From an uncultured Verrucomicrobiales bacterium (GTDB taxonomy: Bacteria > Verrucomicrobiota > Verrucomicrobiia > Verrucomicrobiales > DEV007): DNA of 17,131 nt. Every line of letters starts with the position of its first letter. Position 1 is the first letter of the stretch. This document shows, one piece after another, positions 15,771 to 17,131 of the stretch. Location of the stretch: assembly GCA_937893785.1 (NCBI GenBank), contig CALCSP010000828.1, forward strand, positions 1-17,131, written 5' to 3'. A model generated the notes under the pieces. It saw nothing but the letters and a program-made list of their open reading frames with translations, was not told the origin of the DNA and did no database searches. The position numbers and the translations under genes were made by a program.

Positions 15771-16415
15771 TCATTTTGATCCCAAATCATCCAAGGCATC
15801 AAGTATCGCACAGGCAACCACTTTCTTTAATTGCCTGCTGATAACTTCCTCATGCCCATCCGCCCTGAAGATAGTTACCTCATTGTAGTCACTATCAAAT
15901 CCTATATCACGCCGGGACACGTCATTTGCGACCATTAAATCACACTCCTTCTGCTTGAGTTTCTTCAGTGCATTCAGGCGCAAGTTTTCGGTCTCAGCAG
16001 CAAATCCGACCAGTAGCCCCTGAAAATGAAATTTTTCCCGCACTGCAGCCAGAATATCGCGAGTTTTAGCCAGCTCAAGCATGAGTCCCTGATCATTTTT
16101 TTTGATTTTCTCCACCGCGACATGAACAGGAGCATAGTCAGAGACAGCCGCCGACATAATCGCCGCATCCACTTCATCAATATTTTCCGCTACCGCATCA
16201 AACATCTCATCAGCACTCTCGACCGAAATCTTTCGGCAACCTTCAGGAGTATTGATGGTAACCGGACCGCTGACGAGCAATACGTGATGGCCACGGGCTT
16301 GAGCCTCAGCAGCAAGCGCATAGCCCATTCTCCCGGAGGACCGATTGGAAATATATCGCACAGGGTCTATAGCCTCACGGGTAGGCCCTGCTGTAATCAG
16401 GATGCGCACTATCAA
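15771..16415 (-). CDS. coaB: Phosphopantothenate-cysteine ligase (stand-alone CoaB)
   Basis: Joins 4'-phosphopantothenate to cysteine using a nucleotide triphosphate, the second step from pantothenate in coenzyme A synthesis. Its 214 residues correspond to the C-terminal half of the usual bacterial CoaBC fusion. Signatures are ITAGPTREAIDPVRYISNRS with SSGRMG, the AAVSDY segment, EKIKK, GFAAET and NDVSRRDIGFDSDYNEV. The longest frame starts with TTG at 16415, whose last two bases overlap the TGA of coaC; a GTG at 16409 is an equally good start just after the tandem stops TGA TAG. In either case translation is likely coupled to coaC. The separate gene is unusual since most bacteria fuse the two domains. 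It is the middle of the coaC-coaB-suhB-ispF operon. Confidence 0.93.
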   Translation of the reverse strand: MIVRILITAGPTREAIDPVRYISNRSSGRMGYALAAEAQARGHHVLLVSGPVTINTPEGCRKISVESADEMFDAVAENIDEVDAAIMSAAVSDYAPVHVAVEKIKKNDQGLMLELAKTRDILAAVREKFHFQGLLVGFAAETENLRLNALKKLKQKECDLMVANDVSRRDIGFDSDYNEVTIFRADGHEEVISRQLKKVVACAILDALDDLGSK

Positions 16416-16951
16416 GTCCCGGCCAAAATTTCTCCGACCGCCTCCACGATACCGTCAACCGGCCACATGCGTCCAATGCCTTCATATCCACAGGCAAGCA
16501 TGCCTTCCTCAGGCCCTATCAGCTTTGCCCCACGGTTCTGAATTTTTTCTACATTCTCACGTGTCGCGGGATGATCCCACATCTTGCCATTCATTGCGGG
16601 CGCAATGAGCACTGGTGCTCGAGTTGCCAGATAAATAGCACTGATCACATCATCAGCAATCCCGTTGGCAAATTTCGCGATGATATTTGCAGTTGCAGGT
16701 GCCACGAGAAACAAGTCCGCCTCATCGGCAAGCGCAATGTGGCCAGGTCGCCAGCTTTCCTTTTCATCATAGATCCCGGTAACAACCGGATTCTTTGACA
16801 ATACCTGCAGGGTAAGCGGCGTGATAAACTCCCGAGCATCAGAAGTCATCGCAACAGTGACAGAGTTGCCGTTCTGAGTAAGTCTACTAGCTAGATCCGC
16901 GGCCTTAAAGGCAGCAATAGACCCACTAACACCTAGCAATATTCGCTTCAT
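16412..16951 (-). CDS. coaC: Phosphopantothenoylcysteine decarboxylase (stand-alone CoaC)
   Basis: An FMN-dependent decarboxylase that turns 4'-phospho-N-pantothenoylcysteine into 4'-phosphopantetheine. It matches the N-terminal half of CoaBC: VSGSIAAFKAADL (flavin site), PGHIALADEADLFLVAPAT with the catalytic histidine, PAMNGKMWDHPAT (the PAMNxxM substrate-binding motif), and ACGYEGIGRM with the flexible-flap cysteine. The last two are characteristic of the fused bacterial enzyme, so this is probably a split CoaBC and not an unrelated flavoprotein. I chose the ATG at 16951 over a TTG at 16954, which gives 179 residues; there is no Shine-Dalgarno sequence. The stop TGA is followed at once by TAG in the same frame, then coaB. 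A perfect TTGACA lies upstream on this strand, but without a matching -10 element. Confidence 0.93.
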   Translation of the reverse strand: MKRILLGVSGSIAAFKAADLASRLTQNGNSVTVAMTSDAREFITPLTLQVLSKNPVVTGIYDEKESWRPGHIALADEADLFLVAPATANIIAKFANGIADDVISAIYLATRAPVLIAPAMNGKMWDHPATRENVEKIQNRGAKLIGPEEGMLACGYEGIGRMWPVDGIVEAVGEILAGT

Positions 16952-17040
16952 CAATCAATTTTGGGGAGAGTCGTCGGCAGTGAGGCGATTGTCAAAAAAC
17001 CAAACACCGGTTTATTTAGACAAATTTCTCATGGTTTAAT

Positions 17041-17077
17041 AGAAAAGAAAAGGCTCCACCGGGTGGAACTCGGTTCC
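17041..17077 (-). terminator. Terminator-like element with two competing hairpins upstream of coaC
   Basis: On the minus strand, GTTCCAC/GTGGAGC forms a 7-bp stem (one G-T pair) with a CCG loop at 17053-17069, followed by the T-rich CTTTTCTTTTC. This is a good intrinsic terminator for the gene ending at 17077. An upstream 5-bp stem GGAAC/GTTCC with a CGA loop (17065-17077) shares its right arm with the terminator stem, so only one can form at a time. Confidence 0.5.
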
Positions 17078-17131
17078 TAAAGATTTCTCTCATCAAGGAA
17101 AGACTGGAGAATTTCCATGGCGGCTGCCTGA
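17077..17131 (-). CDS. C-terminal end of an unidentified minus-strand gene
   Basis: The last 18 codons of a frame entering from the right edge end with TAG at 17079-17077; the visible residues end AMEILQSFLDERNL. The fragment is too short to name. Genes such as rpoZ or gmk often precede coaBC in other bacteria, but nothing here confirms either. Being a coding 3' end is supported by the terminator-like hairpin that starts at its stop codon and by the helical-looking residues. Confidence 0.4.
   Translation of the reverse strand, partial: QAAAMEILQSFLDERNL

Noticed and set aside
16026..16541. 171-codon plus-strand frame across coaB and coaC
   Set aside because: It runs antisense to two clearly identified genes and its Ser/His/Arg-rich composition fits a shadow frame.
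16967..16995. Perfect TTGACA (minus strand, 16995-16990) as a coaC promoter
   Set aside because: At 17-base spacing the -10 position reads GACTCT, which is not a usable match, so the hexamer alone is not enough.

Overview
The window reads as a chromosomal stretch of a free-living bacterium, roughly half G+C, carrying three blocks. No rRNA, tRNA, CRISPR array, insertion sequence or phage gene was seen. The content (succinyl-CoA synthetase next to a short-form citrate synthase, a long MoxR/von Willebrand operon, separate coaB and coaC genes, and almost no Shine-Dalgarno sequences) made me think of the PVC group, most likely Verrucomicrobiota. That placement is inference from recall, not a search result.

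Block 1 (1-2957, + strand) is TCA-cycle metabolism. It holds the 3' part of sucC, a complete sucD, a 232-base gap with a plausible sigma-70-type promoter, and a 375-residue citrate synthase. SucC and SucD form succinyl-CoA synthetase, and citrate synthase opens the same cycle.

Block 2 (3036-14482, + strand) is the accessory and most interesting part: eight co-directional genes, mostly spaced 1-38 bases apart or overlapping. In order they are a MoxR AAA+ ATPase, a DUF58 protein with a VWA-like motif, a signal-peptide/one-TM protein of unknown function, two membrane-anchored VWA proteins resembling BatA and BatB, a 769-residue RND/MMPL-type transporter, a small membrane-anchored helical (TPR-like) protein, and a 1245-residue exported protein with a C-terminal membrane anchor. 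MoxR plus DUF58 plus paired VWA proteins is the known core of Bat/aerotolerance-type loci. The embedded RND transporter and the giant repeat protein are not part of the textbook set. A reasonable model is a MoxR-driven chaperone or remodelling machine acting on an envelope complex, with the VWA MIDAS sites facing the periplasm and the large helical protein as scaffold. The substrate is unknown. The small TPR-like gene stops at a TGA that is followed in the same frame by 39 more sense codons rich in Gly and Lys, which deserves checking.

Block 3 (14515-16951, - strand, convergent with block 2) is a compact housekeeping operon read from right to left: coaC, coaB (separate genes rather than the usual fused coaBC), an inositol-monophosphatase family gene and ispF. 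Beyond coaC lie a terminator-like hairpin and the last 18 codons of an unidentified minus-strand gene running off the right edge.
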